DNA from: Gammaproteobacteria bacterium | GTDB lineage: Bacteria; Pseudomonadota; Gammaproteobacteria; Pseudomonadales; Azotimanducaceae | Direction: 5' to 3' | Assembly: GCA_026706385.1 (NCBI GenBank) | Contig: JAPOYV010000010.1 | Location: 1 to 64,000 of the forward strand | Length of the DNA stretch: 64,000 nucleotides | Shown here: piece by piece, positions 1 to 9,771 of the stretch | How positions within the stretch are numbered: position 1 is the stretch's first letter | Layout: every line of letters starts with the position of its first letter | Translations under genes and position numbers: made by a program | Notes under the pieces: generated by a model | What the model was told of the DNA's origin: nothing | Databases searched by the model: none | Seen by the model: only the letters and a program-made list of their open reading frames with translations

Positions 1-797
<797 letters not shown>

Positions 798-927
798 CAA
801 GCAAAGCCGCCCATCCCAAAGCTCATGCGTCCCGACTAGCGAAACCGCACGGTCCAAGGGCTGGACAGCCAAAAGGTTTGCTCGTGGCTTAGCATCGAGC
901 GCCCACACGAATGGCTTGTCTTCAATC

Positions 928-939
928 TCTTAAAGAGCG
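928..939 (-). promoter_or_regulatory. boxA-like antitermination element of the rrn leader
   Basis: The minus strand reads GCTCTTTAA, matching the core of the rRNA boxA consensus TGCTCTTTAACA, and lies about 130 bases upstream of the mature 16S end. BoxA recruits NusB-S10 in rRNA antitermination in other proteobacteria. The match and position are seen; the function is inferred. Confidence 0.6.
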
Positions 940-1018
940 CCCCGACGCCAACCGAGGGTCGTGTCGGGGCATACGCTGCCCAAAGGGGCTAGGCCTTGCC
1001 CAAGGGCAAGGGGGCCGT

Positions 1019-1046
1019 ATCTTACGCCCGGCATCCGGTCTGTCAA
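1019..1046 (-). promoter_or_regulatory. rRNA operon promoter (-35 TTGACA, -10 TAAGAT)
   Basis: On the minus strand TTGACA (1046-1041) is followed by a 16-base spacer and TAAGAT (1024-1019), the spacing typical of rrn P1 promoters. The region after the -10 is very GC-rich, as in promoters under stringent control. An A-tract lies just upstream of the -35. Transcription would start near 1011 and run into the 16S gene. Confidence 0.8.
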
Positions 1047-1100
1047 CGCCTTTTTGCGCTTCGCGCCCGAAGGCCCCGCTTCGAGGCCTCGCGGACCTGC

Positions 1101-2369
1101 TCAGCCTTCGACAATCACCATGTGCCAGTTCTTCCGGCCGCGGCGCACGACGTGGTAGCGACCATGCAAGGCGTCGGCCGCCTCCAGGCGCATCCCGGCA
1201 TCCACGACCACATCGCCGTTCACCCGCACACCTCGGCTCTGAACCAACCGCCGTGCCGCGCCGTTGGAGGGCGCGAGGCCGGCGCCGGTCATCGCGTCAA
1301 GCAGACCCGTGCCAGGAGCGACGGTGCTCACCGCCATGCCGTCACGGGCCAGCTGAGACAAGTCGTCCTTGCGCAATGCCCGAACCTGGCCGTCGAAGAG
1401 CGCAGTCGTGATGCGTTCCGCGGCGTCCACGGCCTCGGCGCCATGGACGAGGCGGGTCACCTCTCGAGCCAGCGTGCGCTGGGCATCGCGTAGCTCCGGT
1501 CGTTCGAGGACCGCTTCGGCCGCCGCCTCGATCTCGCTTTCTTCGAGCAGCGTGAAGCAGCGCAGATAGGGGACCGCATCGGCATCTGCCGCGTTCAGCC
1601 AAAACTGGTAGAAGGCGTAAGGGGAGGTGCGCCCGGCGTCCAGCCAGATCGCACCGTCCGCGCTCTTGCCGAACTTCGTGCCATCCTGCTTCGTGATCAG
1701 CGGGTGGGTGAATGCGTAGGCCTGCCGCTGCAGCACGCGACGCACCAAGTCGACGCCGCTCACGATGTTGCCCCACTGATCACTGCCACCGACCTGGACC
1801 GTGCATCCGTATCGACGCGCCAACTCGAGGAAGTCAAACGCCTGCAGCAGCATGTAGCTGAATTCCGTGTACGAGATGCCGGCGCCGTCCCGGTCCAGGC
1901 GCGAGCGGACGGAGTCGCGCTGCATCATCGCATTGACCGAGAAGTGCTTGCCCACGTCGCGCAGAAAGCCGATGACGTCCTGACCCCGCGTCCAGTCCAG
2001 GTTGTTGATCACCAAGGCGGCGTTGTTACCTTCGAGATCGACGAATCGCGACACCTGTGCGCGCATGGCATCGACCCAGGCTTCGACGGTGGCCACATCG
2101 TTCAACGCGCGTTCGTCGATACGCCCGGAGGGGTCGCCGATGAGGCCCGTCGCGCCCCCGACGACGGCGATCGGTCGGTGGCCAGCTAGCTGGAACCGGC
2201 GTAGCATCAACAACGTGACGAGGTTGCCAACCTGGAGGCTCGACGCGGTTGGATCGACGCCCGCATAAACGACGCGCGAGCCGCCCGCGAGGTGCGCATC
2301 GAGGCCTGTCCGATCGGACACCTGGGCGAGCAGCCCGCGTCCCTCGAGTGCTCGGAGTAACGAAGCCAT
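1101..2369 (-). CDS. tyrS: tyrosine--tRNA ligase
   Basis: Charges tRNA-Tyr in the cytoplasm. The protein aligns along its whole length with E. coli TyrS: the GGATGLIGDPSGR block, the tyrosine-binding YTEFSYMLLQAFDF block, GGSDQWGN, the KFGKS version of KMSKS, and a C-terminal S4 RNA-binding domain. The start is set at the ATG giving MASLLRALEGRG, which matches E. coli (422 aa). An in-frame ATG at 2402 has a better AAGG ribosome site and would add 11 residues. The HIGH-motif region reads SLQVGNLV (residues 45-52), so the first His is Gln and the last is Asn. The neighbouring rrn, M23, anmK and erpA genes match the Pseudomonas order. Confidence 0.96.
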   Translation of the reverse strand: MASLLRALEGRGLLAQVSDRTGLDAHLAGGSRVVYAGVDPTASSLQVGNLVTLLMLRRFQLAGHRPIAVVGGATGLIGDPSGRIDERALNDVATVEAWVDAMRAQVSRFVDLEGNNAALVINNLDWTRGQDVIGFLRDVGKHFSVNAMMQRDSVRSRLDRDGAGISYTEFSYMLLQAFDFLELARRYGCTVQVGGSDQWGNIVSGVDLVRRVLQRQAYAFTHPLITKQDGTKFGKSADGAIWLDAGRTSPYAFYQFWLNAADADAVPYLRCFTLLEESEIEAAAEAVLERPELRDAQRTLAREVTRLVHGAEAVDAAERITTALFDGQVRALRKDDLSQLARDGMAVSTVAPGTGLLDAMTGAGLAPSNGAARRLVQSRGVRVNGDVVVDAGMRLEAADALHGRYHVVRRGRKNWHMVIVEG

Positions 2370-2494
2370 GGGGGAGCGACGGATTCGAAGGCCGTGCACC
2401 ATAGCAGTGCCTTGGGGTTCCCATCAATCACGATTTCGTTTAATAATCGGCGTTCGCCTGGGCTTGGGTGCTTGATGGGCCGTAGGCTCGCTAG

Positions 2495-3829
2495 GTGAAG
2501 ACAAGGGAAGTTCGTCGGATCGTGGTCGCGCCGCCAAAGAAACACGCCATCGTCGTCGCAGCCGTTTGCACGATCTTGCTGAGCGTCGCGCTCGCAGGCC
2601 GTAGCCCCAACCAGACCGCGAACGCCGCCAGCGTGCCCGCCGTCGAGCCCGCCAGCCCTGCCCCCCCAGCGGTCACGGCCGCACCGCCCTCGCCACCCCC
2701 CACCCTACCGACACCGAGCGACTTCACCGCGCCGGTGAAGTCGGGGGACAACCTCGCGAAGATCTTCGATCGCCACGGCTTCCACCCGCGGGATCTGCAC
2801 CTCGTAGTCCACAGCGGGCCTCATGGCAGACGCCTAGCATCGATCATGCCCGGGCACGAGTTCGACTTTGCCGCGGACGACGAGGGCAACCTGCAACACC
2901 TGACCTATCGGCCCGATCGGCTGCAGAGCCTCGAGTTCCGCCGCATCGGCGACCGGTTCGAAGCCACCGAGACGGTTCGCCAACCGGACCATGAACGCGT
3001 CTACAGAGCCGGACGTATCCAAGCCGACCAGTCGCTCTTCACTACCTGCATGGATCTCGGTTTGAGCGATGCGTTCGCGATCCGCTTGGCCGAGCTATTC
3101 CAGTGGGACATCGACTTCGTTCACGACGTCCGCCCCGGGAACGAGTTCCACGTCCTCTACGAAGAACGCCGCGTCGACGGGGAGTTCATCGGCTACGGCG
3201 AGATTCTCGTTGCGGAGTTCGTGACCCGCCGTCGCTCGCATCGGGCCGTGCGCTATGTCGGCGTGGACGGCGTAGCGAGCTACTACGCCCCGGAAGGCAG
3301 CACGATGCGCAAGCGATTCGTGCGAACGCCGCTCGACGCTCGCGTCAGTTCGCCGTTCAATCTGAACCGCGTGCACCCGCTATGGAAGAGGGTCATGCCG
3401 CATAGGGGGATCGACTACGCCGCGCCGACCGGCACGCCCGTGAAAGCGACCGGCGACGGCAAGGTCGTCACGCGCTCGCGCACCGGTCCAAACGGCAACT
3501 ACGTCGTGATCCAGCACGGCGAGCGCTACCAGACCAAGTACCTGCATCTTGCCCGCTTCGCCCGCAATCTCAAGGAGGGGCAGAGCGTCGCGCAGGGACA
3601 AGTGATCGGTTTTGTCGGCGCTACGGGCTGGGCGACCGGCCCGCATCTCCACTACGAGTTCCTCGTCGACGGCGTGCACAAGAATCCCAGCACCGTCGGC
3701 CTGCCCGAAGCCGAACCGATCCCGGACGCGCTACGCGAAGATTTCCTCGCCACCACGACGCCGCTATTGGACGACCTCCAAGCGCGCAAGGACAGCGACC
3801 AGATCGCGTTCCAGACCACGCGACCGTAG
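2495..3829 (+). CDS. M23-family murein DD-endopeptidase (MepM/YebA-like)
   Basis: A periplasmic peptidoglycan hydrolase anchored in the inner membrane. A GTG start gives a basic N-terminus and one hydrophobic segment (about residues 15-35), followed by a Pro/Ala-rich linker. Next is an OapA/LysM-like segment (SGDNLAKIF), a middle domain, and a lysostaphin-type M23 domain at about 290-400. The zinc ligands are visible: HRGID (H303, D307) and HLH (H384, H386). At 444 aa it fits the MepM group, which cleaves cross-links to let new glycan strands insert. It is 9 bases from anmK, so murein cleavage and recycling genes sit together. The ribosome site is weak and the GTG is the only sensible start before the membrane segment. 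Confidence 0.92.
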   Translation: MKTREVRRIVVAPPKKHAIVVAAVCTILLSVALAGRSPNQTANAASVPAVEPASPAPPAVTAAPPSPPPTLPTPSDFTAPVKSGDNLAKIFDRHGFHPRDLHLVVHSGPHGRRLASIMPGHEFDFAADDEGNLQHLTYRPDRLQSLEFRRIGDRFEATETVRQPDHERVYRAGRIQADQSLFTTCMDLGLSDAFAIRLAELFQWDIDFVHDVRPGNEFHVLYEERRVDGEFIGYGEILVAEFVTRRRSHRAVRYVGVDGVASYYAPEGSTMRKRFVRTPLDARVSSPFNLNRVHPLWKRVMPHRGIDYAAPTGTPVKATGDGKVVTRSRTGPNGNYVVIQHGERYQTKYLHLARFARNLKEGQSVAQGQVIGFVGATGWATGPHLHYEFLVDGVHKNPSTVGLPEAEPIPDALREDFLATTTPLLDDLQARKDSDQIAFQTTRP

Positions 3830-3838
3830 CGCGCCGCC

Positions 3839-4942
3839 ATGAAATATGTCGGCGTCATGACCGGCACCAGCATGGACGGTCTGGATGTCGCCCTGCTCGA
3901 GACCGACACCTCCCCCCCGGCCGTCGTCGCCGTGTCCACCGTACCCCTGCCGAGCGAGCTTGCGCGCGCACTCGCACGCCTGGTGGTTCCGGGCGATGGT
4001 GAGATCGACCGCCTTGGCGTGGCCGACGCGGCCCTTGGCGAGTTCATCGGCCAATCCGTGCTCGACTGCCTGGCAAGTTGGGATATCGCCGTGACCGAGG
4101 TGCGTGCCATCGGCTCCCATGGGCAGACCGTCCGGCACCGCCCGACCGCCGACCGTCCGTTCAGCCTGCAAATCGGCGACCCCAGCCGAATCGCCGAGAT
4201 CACCGGCATCGACACCGTCGCCGATTTCCGTCGCCGCGACGTTGCCGCCGGCGGCCAGGGGGCACCGCTCGTGCCCCTTTTTCACGAAGTTCTGTTCCGC
4301 AACCAGGCTCGCCACCGCGTAGTCCTCAACATCGGCGGCATTGCCAACGCGACCATGTTGCCCGCTCAGACGTCCGCCGTCACCGGATTCGACACCGGGC
4401 CCGGCAACGCCCTGCTCGACGCCTGGTCACGGCATTGCCGGGATGAGCCCTACGACCGCGACGGCGCCTGGGCCGCCGGTGGCCAGGTCATGGCACCCCT
4501 CCTGGCTGTTCTGCAGCGCGATCCGTTCGTCCACGCTTCACCACCGAAGAGCACCGGCAAGGAGACCTACCATCTGGGCTATGTTCAGCGCGCCGGACAA
4601 CACGCGATGCACGATCACGACGCGATCGACGTGCAGGCGACGCTGGCCGAATTCACCGCTTGGAGCATCGCTTTCGCCCTACGCCGCTGGGGACCAGAAT
4701 CCGGCGACGTCGTGGTCTGCGGCGGAGGGCGGCACAACGCCGACCTGATGGGACGGCTCGGCCGCCATCTCGACGATTTCGACCTGGCCACGAGCGATGA
4801 CCTCGGTGTCGATGGCGACGCGTTGGAGGCCGCCGCGTTCGCATGGTTCGCGCACCGCACTCTTCTCGGCAAGCCCAGCAATGCGCCCGCCGTCACGGGT
4901 GCCAGCGGCGACCGCGTCCTCGGTGCGATTCACACGGCTTGA
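3839..4942 (+). CDS. anmK: anhydro-N-acetylmuramic acid kinase
   Basis: Phosphorylates and opens 1,6-anhydro-MurNAc to MurNAc-6-phosphate in cell-wall recycling. The start MKYVGVMTGTSMDGLD is the family hallmark. Other conserved blocks are GSHGQTVRHRP, GQGAPLVPLFHE, NIGGIANAT, GFDTGPGNALLDAW and the VVCGGGRHN nucleotide-binding loop. The length (367 aa) is normal. It follows the M23 peptidase closely and probably shares its transcript. It converges with erpA, as in Pseudomonas. Confidence 0.97.
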   Translation: MKYVGVMTGTSMDGLDVALLETDTSPPAVVAVSTVPLPSELARALARLVVPGDGEIDRLGVADAALGEFIGQSVLDCLASWDIAVTEVRAIGSHGQTVRHRPTADRPFSLQIGDPSRIAEITGIDTVADFRRRDVAAGGQGAPLVPLFHEVLFRNQARHRVVLNIGGIANATMLPAQTSAVTGFDTGPGNALLDAWSRHCRDEPYDRDGAWAAGGQVMAPLLAVLQRDPFVHASPPKSTGKETYHLGYVQRAGQHAMHDHDAIDVQATLAEFTAWSIAFALRRWGPESGDVVVCGGGRHNADLMGRLGRHLDDFDLATSDDLGVDGDALEAAAFAWFAHRTLLGKPSNAPAVTGASGDRVLGAIHTA

Positions 4943-4990
4943 GCGTCCGGCGGTCTCGGCCATCGAGATGCGGGGGGCGAATCTAATCGA

Positions 4991-5323
4991 TCAGATCGCG
5001 AACGAGTTGCCGCAACCGCAGGTTGAGGAAGCGTTGGGGTTCGCGACAATGAACTGTGCGCCGGAGAGGTCCTCGCGGTAGTCGATCTCGGCACCGGCGA
5101 GATACTGGTAGCTCATCGGGTCGACGACTGCGGTCACTCCGTCGCGGACGATCACCGCGTCGTCGTCCGCGACACCGTCGTCGAATGTGAACCCGTACGA
5201 AAACCCGCTGCAACCGCCCCCGGTGATGAACACGCGCAACTTCAGCGCGGGGTTGCCTTCGTCGTCGATGAGTTCACGTACCTTGTCCGCGGCACGCGAT
5301 GAGAATTCGATGGTCGCGTCCAT
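4991..5323 (-). CDS. erpA: iron-sulfur cluster insertion protein ErpA
   Basis: An A-type Fe-S carrier that delivers clusters to apoproteins, including isoprenoid-pathway enzymes in E. coli. The 110-residue protein has the three conserved cysteines, in GGGCSGF and in the C-terminal CGCGNSF. The start [12 protein letters not shown] fits the family; the open frame continues 30 codons upstream, but that extension has no family resemblance. A TATAAT hexamer lies only 6 bases before the ATG and there is no Shine-Dalgarno, so the message may be leaderless. It converges with anmK and diverges from the CLC gene. Confidence 0.95.
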   Translation of the reverse strand: MDATIEFSSRAADKVRELIDDEGNPALKLRVFITGGGCSGFSYGFTFDDGVADDDAVIVRDGVTAVVDPMSYQYLAGAEIDYREDLSGAQFIVANPNASSTCGCGNSFAI

Positions 5324-5329
5324 GGTGCC

Positions 5330-5335
5330 ATTATA
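5330..5335 (-). promoter_or_regulatory. -10 element of erpA, possibly leaderless
   Basis: The minus strand carries a perfect TATAAT ending 6 bases before the erpA ATG. The sequence 17 bases further upstream (ACGCTT) is a poor -35. If this hexamer is used, transcription would start at or within a base or two of the start codon. Confidence 0.4.
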
Positions 5336-5454
5336 GCCCCGTGAACCCGAGTAAGCGTCCCGGTGGGTCGCGGTTATAGTACGGTCGTTGACAACCGCGC
5401 ACAGGAACCGCACTGCTACCCCGTCTCGCCGTCAAACGCCCCTCCCTGGACTTC

Positions 5455-7290
5455 TTGCGTCGTCAGTTGGCGGGCGTCCAGTCGTTGCCACCGCTGATAC
5501 TCCTCGCGATCGCGGCCGGTCTGCTGACCGGCCTGGTGGTTCTGCTGTTCCGGGCCGGCCTCGAAGGCGGCGCGTGGCTGACCGGTCGTCCGGACGCCGA
5601 GAACTTCGAGGTCTTTGGGCCGTGGACGGCGTTGCTGATGCCGCTCCTCGGCGCGACCCTGCTCGGCTTGATCCTGAATCGGCTGTCGCCGGAGTCCCGG
5701 CGCTTCGGGGTTGTGCATGTGATGGAACGGTTGTCGCGGTACCAAGGGCACATGCCGCTGCGCAGCGCGCTCTACCAGTTCGCCGGCGGGATAGCCGGGC
5801 TGACGGTCGGCCTGTCCGGCGGTCGCGAAGGGCCTGCGGTGCATCTTGGCGCCGCCACCTCGAGCCTGCTCGGCAACGCGGTGCGGTTGCCGAACAACAG
5901 CATTCGAACCCTGGTCGCGTGCGGATCCGCCGCGGCCATCGGCGCTTCCTTCAATACCCCGATGGCAGGCGTCATCTTCGCGATGGAGGTGGTGATGATG
6001 GAGTACACGATCGCCAGCTTCATTCCGGTCATCATCGCGTCGGTCACGGCAACCGTGGTCAACCGCTGGTTCTTCGGCGACGTCATCGCGTTCTCGGTCC
6101 CGGACACCGAACTGCGCTCCCTGCTCGAGATTCCCTACATCACGCTCGCCGGTGTCGCAGTCGGCTTGGTCGGCAGTGCGTTCATCGTGATGGTCAGGAC
6201 TATTGCGCGCTTTCAGGTGGGGCCGTTCTGGATTCGCGCCATGGCCGCCGGCGCGGTGACGGGACTCGCCGCCATGGTGGCACCCGCCGTGCTCGGCGTC
6301 GGCTACGACACGGTCAACCAAGCCTTGCTCGGCCAACTCGCCTGGACTGCGCTCCTGATCATCCTGATCGCGAAGACCGTCGCGTCAGCCGCCTGCGTCG
6401 GGGTCGGACTGCCGGTCGGGATGATCGGGCCGACCCTCGTGATGGGCGCCATGCTCGGCGGCCTGCTCGGCGTCATCGGCAACGCGTTCGCGCCAGGACT
6501 CGCCTCCGAACCGTCGTTCTACGTCATGCTGGGCATGGCCGCGATGATGGCCGCCGTGCTACAGGCACCGCTGGCAGCGTTGCTTGCCGTCTTGGAGTTG
6601 ACGGCCAATCCGGCGATCATCCTGCCCGCCATGCTCATCATCGTCGTGGCATCGTTGACCGTGACGCTGTTCGCAAAGCAGCGGTCGATCTTCCTCACGA
6701 CGCTGGGCGCGCTCGGCTTGCAGTATCCACCGGATCCGGCGTCGCAACACCTGATGCGCGCCGGCGCCGCCGGGCTGATGACACGCAGCGTGGTGCGCGT
6801 CCCGAGGTCCGCCCGCGTGCGCGACCTGCGCTCGGCATTGGAGGGCTCGCCCACCTGGCTCGTAATCGAAGAAAACGGCGGCTTTCGCGCCGTTTTGAAC
6901 GCCACCGATCTCGCTGACCACCTGATTGCCCTGAGCGAAGCCTTGGCCCCCACTGACACGACGCCGGACGACTCGCGGCAGTTCGACCCCCGTCTTGATG
7001 CCGACGTGGTCGATCTCATGGAAGTGCCGGGCATGCGCAAGGACGCAGGTATCATCAACAATCGCGCCACCTTGCTCGAGGCGCTCGCCGAATTCCGCTT
7101 TACCGGCGTCGAGGCACTTTGCGTCGTGCGCGACGCGACCGCTGCGCGGTCGCCGGCGGCCGGGCGGCGCCGATCGCCTGGCAACAAGCGGAGCGTCAGC
7201 TACACCGAAAGCGAGAGCGACGTCGAGGTCGTGGGCGTGCTCACGCGCGACGACATCGACCGCTACGCGCAAACGCCGCAGGACCACTGA
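5455..7290 (+). CDS. CLC-family chloride channel/antiporter with C-terminal CBS domains
   Basis: An inner-membrane anion transporter. About ten hydrophobic segments fill residues 10-420. The GREGP motif with the gating glutamate is intact (near residue 122). The first filter motif, usually GSGIP, reads GHMP here, and the later GxFAP region reads GMIGP, so ion selectivity is uncertain. Residues 430-610 form a cytoplasmic region with CBS-like repeats and a low-complexity insert (about 560-580). The first canonical start is this TTG, which has no ribosome site. A CTG at 5413 in the same frame is preceded at good spacing by AGGA and would add 14 residues. It diverges from erpA. Confidence 0.88.
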   Translation: MRRQLAGVQSLPPLILLAIAAGLLTGLVVLLFRAGLEGGAWLTGRPDAENFEVFGPWTALLMPLLGATLLGLILNRLSPESRRFGVVHVMERLSRYQGHMPLRSALYQFAGGIAGLTVGLSGGREGPAVHLGAATSSLLGNAVRLPNNSIRTLVACGSAAAIGASFNTPMAGVIFAMEVVMMEYTIASFIPVIIASVTATVVNRWFFGDVIAFSVPDTELRSLLEIPYITLAGVAVGLVGSAFIVMVRTIARFQVGPFWIRAMAAGAVTGLAAMVAPAVLGVGYDTVNQALLGQLAWTALLIILIAKTVASAACVGVGLPVGMIGPTLVMGAMLGGLLGVIGNAFAPGLASEPSFYVMLGMAAMMAAVLQAPLAALLAVLELTANPAIILPAMLIIVVASLTVTLFAKQRSIFLTTLGALGLQYPPDPASQHLMRAGAAGLMTRSVVRVPRSARVRDLRSALEGSPTWLVIEENGGFRAVLNATDLADHLIALSEALAPTDTTPDDSRQFDPRLDADVVDLMEVPGMRKDAGIINNRATLLEALAEFRFTGVEALCVVRDATAARSPAAGRRRSPGNKRSVSYTESESDVEVVGVLTRDDIDRYAQTPQDH

Positions 7291-7443
7291 CCTCTCATTA
7301 GGGACGCGCCAAGGGAACGAAGTGACCGCAGGTGCGCTTTCGTCAAAGGACAGCGGAGCCTTGGGCCGAGGCGGAGTAAGCGCACAGCGCAGCGCGAGTC
7401 AGGTCCTCGGGCGCGCACCCCCACGGTCGCTCGCAAAGACCTT

Positions 7444-7449
7444 TACAAT
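7444..7449 (+). promoter_or_regulatory. -10-like TACAAT upstream of hemL
   Basis: TACAAT followed by CCGCCG lies 30 bases before the hemL ATG. The same TACAATCCGCCG string precedes pcnB (20718). The -35 region is weak. The rest of the 190-base gap between the CLC gene and hemL (7291-7479) contains nothing I recognise. Confidence 0.35.
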
Positions 7450-7479
7450 CCGCCGATTCTTGAACATAGCAAGGCTGCC

Positions 7480-8766
7480 ATGCACCGGAAAACCTCGGAG
7501 GACCTGTTCGAGCGGGCGCTGAAGAGCATCCCTGGCGGCGTGAATTCGCCGGTGCGCGCTTTCCGCGGCGTTGGCGGCACGCCGGTGTTCTTCGCCCACG
7601 GCGACGGCGCCTGGCTCACCGACGAGGATGGCAATCGCTACGTCGACTACGTCGGCTCGTGGGGGCCCATGCTGCAGGGCCACGCCTTCCCCCCGGTGGT
7701 GGACGCGGTTCGCGACCAGGCCTTGGCAGGACTGGGGTTCGGCGCGCCCACCCGCGCCGAGATCGCCATGGCCGAAGCCATCACCGAACGGTTCCCGGGC
7801 ATCGAAAAGGTGCGCATGGTCAACTCGGGCACCGAAGCGACGATGTCGGCGATTCGCCTGGCCCGCGCCGCAACGAACCGCGACAAGATCGTCAAGTTCC
7901 AGGGCTGCTACCACGGCCACGCAGACGCCTTGCTCGCCGCCGCCGGCTCCGGACTGTTGACGCTCGGACTGCCGGACTCACCGGGCGTGCCGGCCGATAC
8001 GGCCAAGCACACCTTGACCGCACCGTTCAACGAGGTCGATGCCGTACAAGAGATTTTCGACGGTGTCGGCCGCGAAGTCGCGGCGGTGATCGTCGAACCG
8101 ATCGCCGGCAACATGGGCTGCATACCGCCGGCACCGGGCTTCCTCGAAGCGCTCCGCCAGATCACCGCCGATGCGGGGAGCCTGCTCATCTTCGACGAGG
8201 TGATGACTGGTTTCCGCGTCCACCGGGGCGGGGCTCAAGGCGCCTACGGCCTCGACCCGGACTTGACCACGCTCGGCAAGGTGATCGGAGGCGGCCTGCC
8301 CGTCGGCGCGTTCGGCGGCAAGGCCGAGATCATGGAGCGCATCGCGCCGGCCGGGGACGTCTACCAGGCGGGCACGTTGTCGGGCAATCCCCTGGCGATG
8401 CGCGCCGGCTTCGCCCTCCTCGGTTCACTTGACGAGGCGTTTTATGACGCGCTCGACGCGACCACGCGCCATCTCGCCGAAGCGATCGAGGCATCGGCAG
8501 AACGGCAAGGCGTGCCACTGGTCCTCAACGCCGTATGCGGCATGTTCAGCCTGTTCTTCACCGATCAAGACGTGCGCAGCTTCGCCGACGTTCAGCGCGC
8601 CGACGCGGCGAAATACGCCCGCTTCTTCCACTCCCTGCTGGCGCGTGGCGTGTACTTCGCACCATCGGCCTTCGAGGCGGCTTTCGTGTCGGGTGCCCAC
8701 GACGAGCGCGCCGTCGATGCAACCGTTGAGGCCATCGACGAGGTCTTCCGGGATCTCGGCTCGTGA
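7480..8766 (+). CDS. hemL: glutamate-1-semialdehyde 2,1-aminomutase
   Basis: A PLP enzyme that converts glutamate-1-semialdehyde to 5-aminolevulinate in the C5 tetrapyrrole pathway. It is 428 aa, the usual length. Family blocks include SIPGGVNSPVRAF at the N-terminus, VNSGTEATMSAIRLAR, GCYHGHAD, IFDEVMTGFRV and LGKVIGGGLPVGAFGG, where K267 is the expected PLP lysine. AAGG lies 6 bases before the ATG. The last bases overlap the next gene by GTGA. The partner hemA, usually next to prfA in this group, is not at its expected place near 63 kb. Confidence 0.97.
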   Translation: MHRKTSEDLFERALKSIPGGVNSPVRAFRGVGGTPVFFAHGDGAWLTDEDGNRYVDYVGSWGPMLQGHAFPPVVDAVRDQALAGLGFGAPTRAEIAMAEAITERFPGIEKVRMVNSGTEATMSAIRLARAATNRDKIVKFQGCYHGHADALLAAAGSGLLTLGLPDSPGVPADTAKHTLTAPFNEVDAVQEIFDGVGREVAAVIVEPIAGNMGCIPPAPGFLEALRQITADAGSLLIFDEVMTGFRVHRGGAQGAYGLDPDLTTLGKVIGGGLPVGAFGGKAEIMERIAPAGDVYQAGTLSGNPLAMRAGFALLGSLDEAFYDALDATTRHLAEAIEASAERQGVPLVLNAVCGMFSLFFTDQDVRSFADVQRADAAKYARFFHSLLARGVYFAPSAFEAAFVSGAHDERAVDATVEAIDEVFRDLGS

Positions 8767-9755
8767 CCTATGACATCTACGGGATCGGCAACGCGCTCGT
8801 CGACGCCGAATACGCGGTAGACGAGACGTTCCTGCGCGACCAGGGCATTGCCAAGGGGCACATGACGCTCGTCTCGCAGGAGGAGATCGAGGTCATCGCA
8901 ACCGGGCTTGAGGGGCGTCAATCCCGCCGCATGTCCGGCGGGTCGGCTGCCAATACCGTGTACGCGGTTCAAGGCTTCGGTGGACGGGGCTTCTATTCCG
9001 GGCGCGTCGGCGACGACGAGACCGGCAGACACTTCCTCGACGACCTGCGCGTGGCTGGAATCGACACCGGGGGACGCCCGACGAGCAACGGCCGGTCGGG
9101 GCGCTGCCTGACGCTCGTCACCGCCGACGCCGAGCGCTCGATGACCACCTATCTCGGGGTGTCCGCCAGCTTGTCGTCGGACGACGTGAACGAGGCCGCA
9201 CTCGCCGCATCGCGCTATCTCTACGTGGAGGGCTACCTGGCTTCGACCGAGCCTGGCTGCGCGGCCGCCGTTTTCGCCCGCGAGGTCGCCGAATCGGCCG
9301 GCGTCAAGACCAGTCTGTCGCTGTCGGATCCTTCCATGGTGCAGGGTTTCCGTGCCGCGCTCGAGGTCATGCTCGGCAACGGCGTCACGCAACTGTTCTG
9401 CAACGAGGAGGAGGCGCTGGCCTGGACCGGCACCGACCGTCTGGACATCGCCGCCACCGAACTTGGCGATGTCGCACCGTTCGTGAACATCACCCTCGGC
9501 GCGCGCGGCAGTCTCGCCTTGAGCCCCCGCGGGCGCGAACTCACCCCGGGCCGAGGCGCCGATGCGGTCGACACCACCGGCGCAGGCGACATCTACGCCG
9601 GTGCCATTCTGTATGCGCGCAACGCCGGCGCCGCACCGCGGGAGGCTGCCGGTTTCGCGAACTTCGCCGCCGCCCACCTGGTGTCTGTCCACGGCGCGCG
9701 GCTGCCCGATCTCCCCGCCTACGCCGCCGTGAAGAAGGCGTTCGCTGGCCCCTGA
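8763..9755 (+). CDS. PfkB-family kinase, adenosine kinase-like
   Basis: A cytoplasmic ribokinase-fold kinase of 330 aa. The first motif is GGSAANTVYAVQGFGG (about residues 59-74). The C-terminal DTTGAGDIYAGA motif contains the catalytic base Asp276. The closest pattern I recognise is the bacterial adenosine kinase branch, but fructokinase or another sugar kinase is not excluded. The GTG start overlaps the hemL stop by four bases (GTGA), implying translational coupling. It converges with the CoA-transferase gene 16 bases away. Confidence 0.85.
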   Translation: MTYDIYGIGNALVDAEYAVDETFLRDQGIAKGHMTLVSQEEIEVIATGLEGRQSRRMSGGSAANTVYAVQGFGGRGFYSGRVGDDETGRHFLDDLRVAGIDTGGRPTSNGRSGRCLTLVTADAERSMTTYLGVSASLSSDDVNEAALAASRYLYVEGYLASTEPGCAAAVFAREVAESAGVKTSLSLSDPSMVQGFRAALEVMLGNGVTQLFCNEEEALAWTGTDRLDIAATELGDVAPFVNITLGARGSLALSPRGRELTPGRGADAVDTTGAGDIYAGAILYARNAGAAPREAAGFANFAAAHLVSVHGARLPDLPAYAAVKKAFAGP

Positions 9756-9771
9756 CGCACGAACCGGCCGG

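Larger units (their letters stand above)
798..1100 (-). other. rrn leader and tyrS-rrn intergenic region
   Basis: No protein gene is supported here. Read leftward it holds the rrn promoter (1019-1046), a GC-rich discriminator, about 210 bases of transcribed leader with a boxA-like element, and then the mature 16S end. Between the tyrS stop (1101) and the promoter there are short GC-rich inverted repeats, including GCGC-GAA-GCGC at about 1053-1063. None has the T-run expected of a terminator for tyrS. Confidence 0.7.

Noticed and set aside
1047-1075. Inverted repeats next to an A/T run between tyrS and the rrn promoter, considered as a tyrS terminator
   Set aside because: On the tyrS strand the run following the small stem is A, not T. 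It looks more like an AT-rich upstream element for the rrn promoter.
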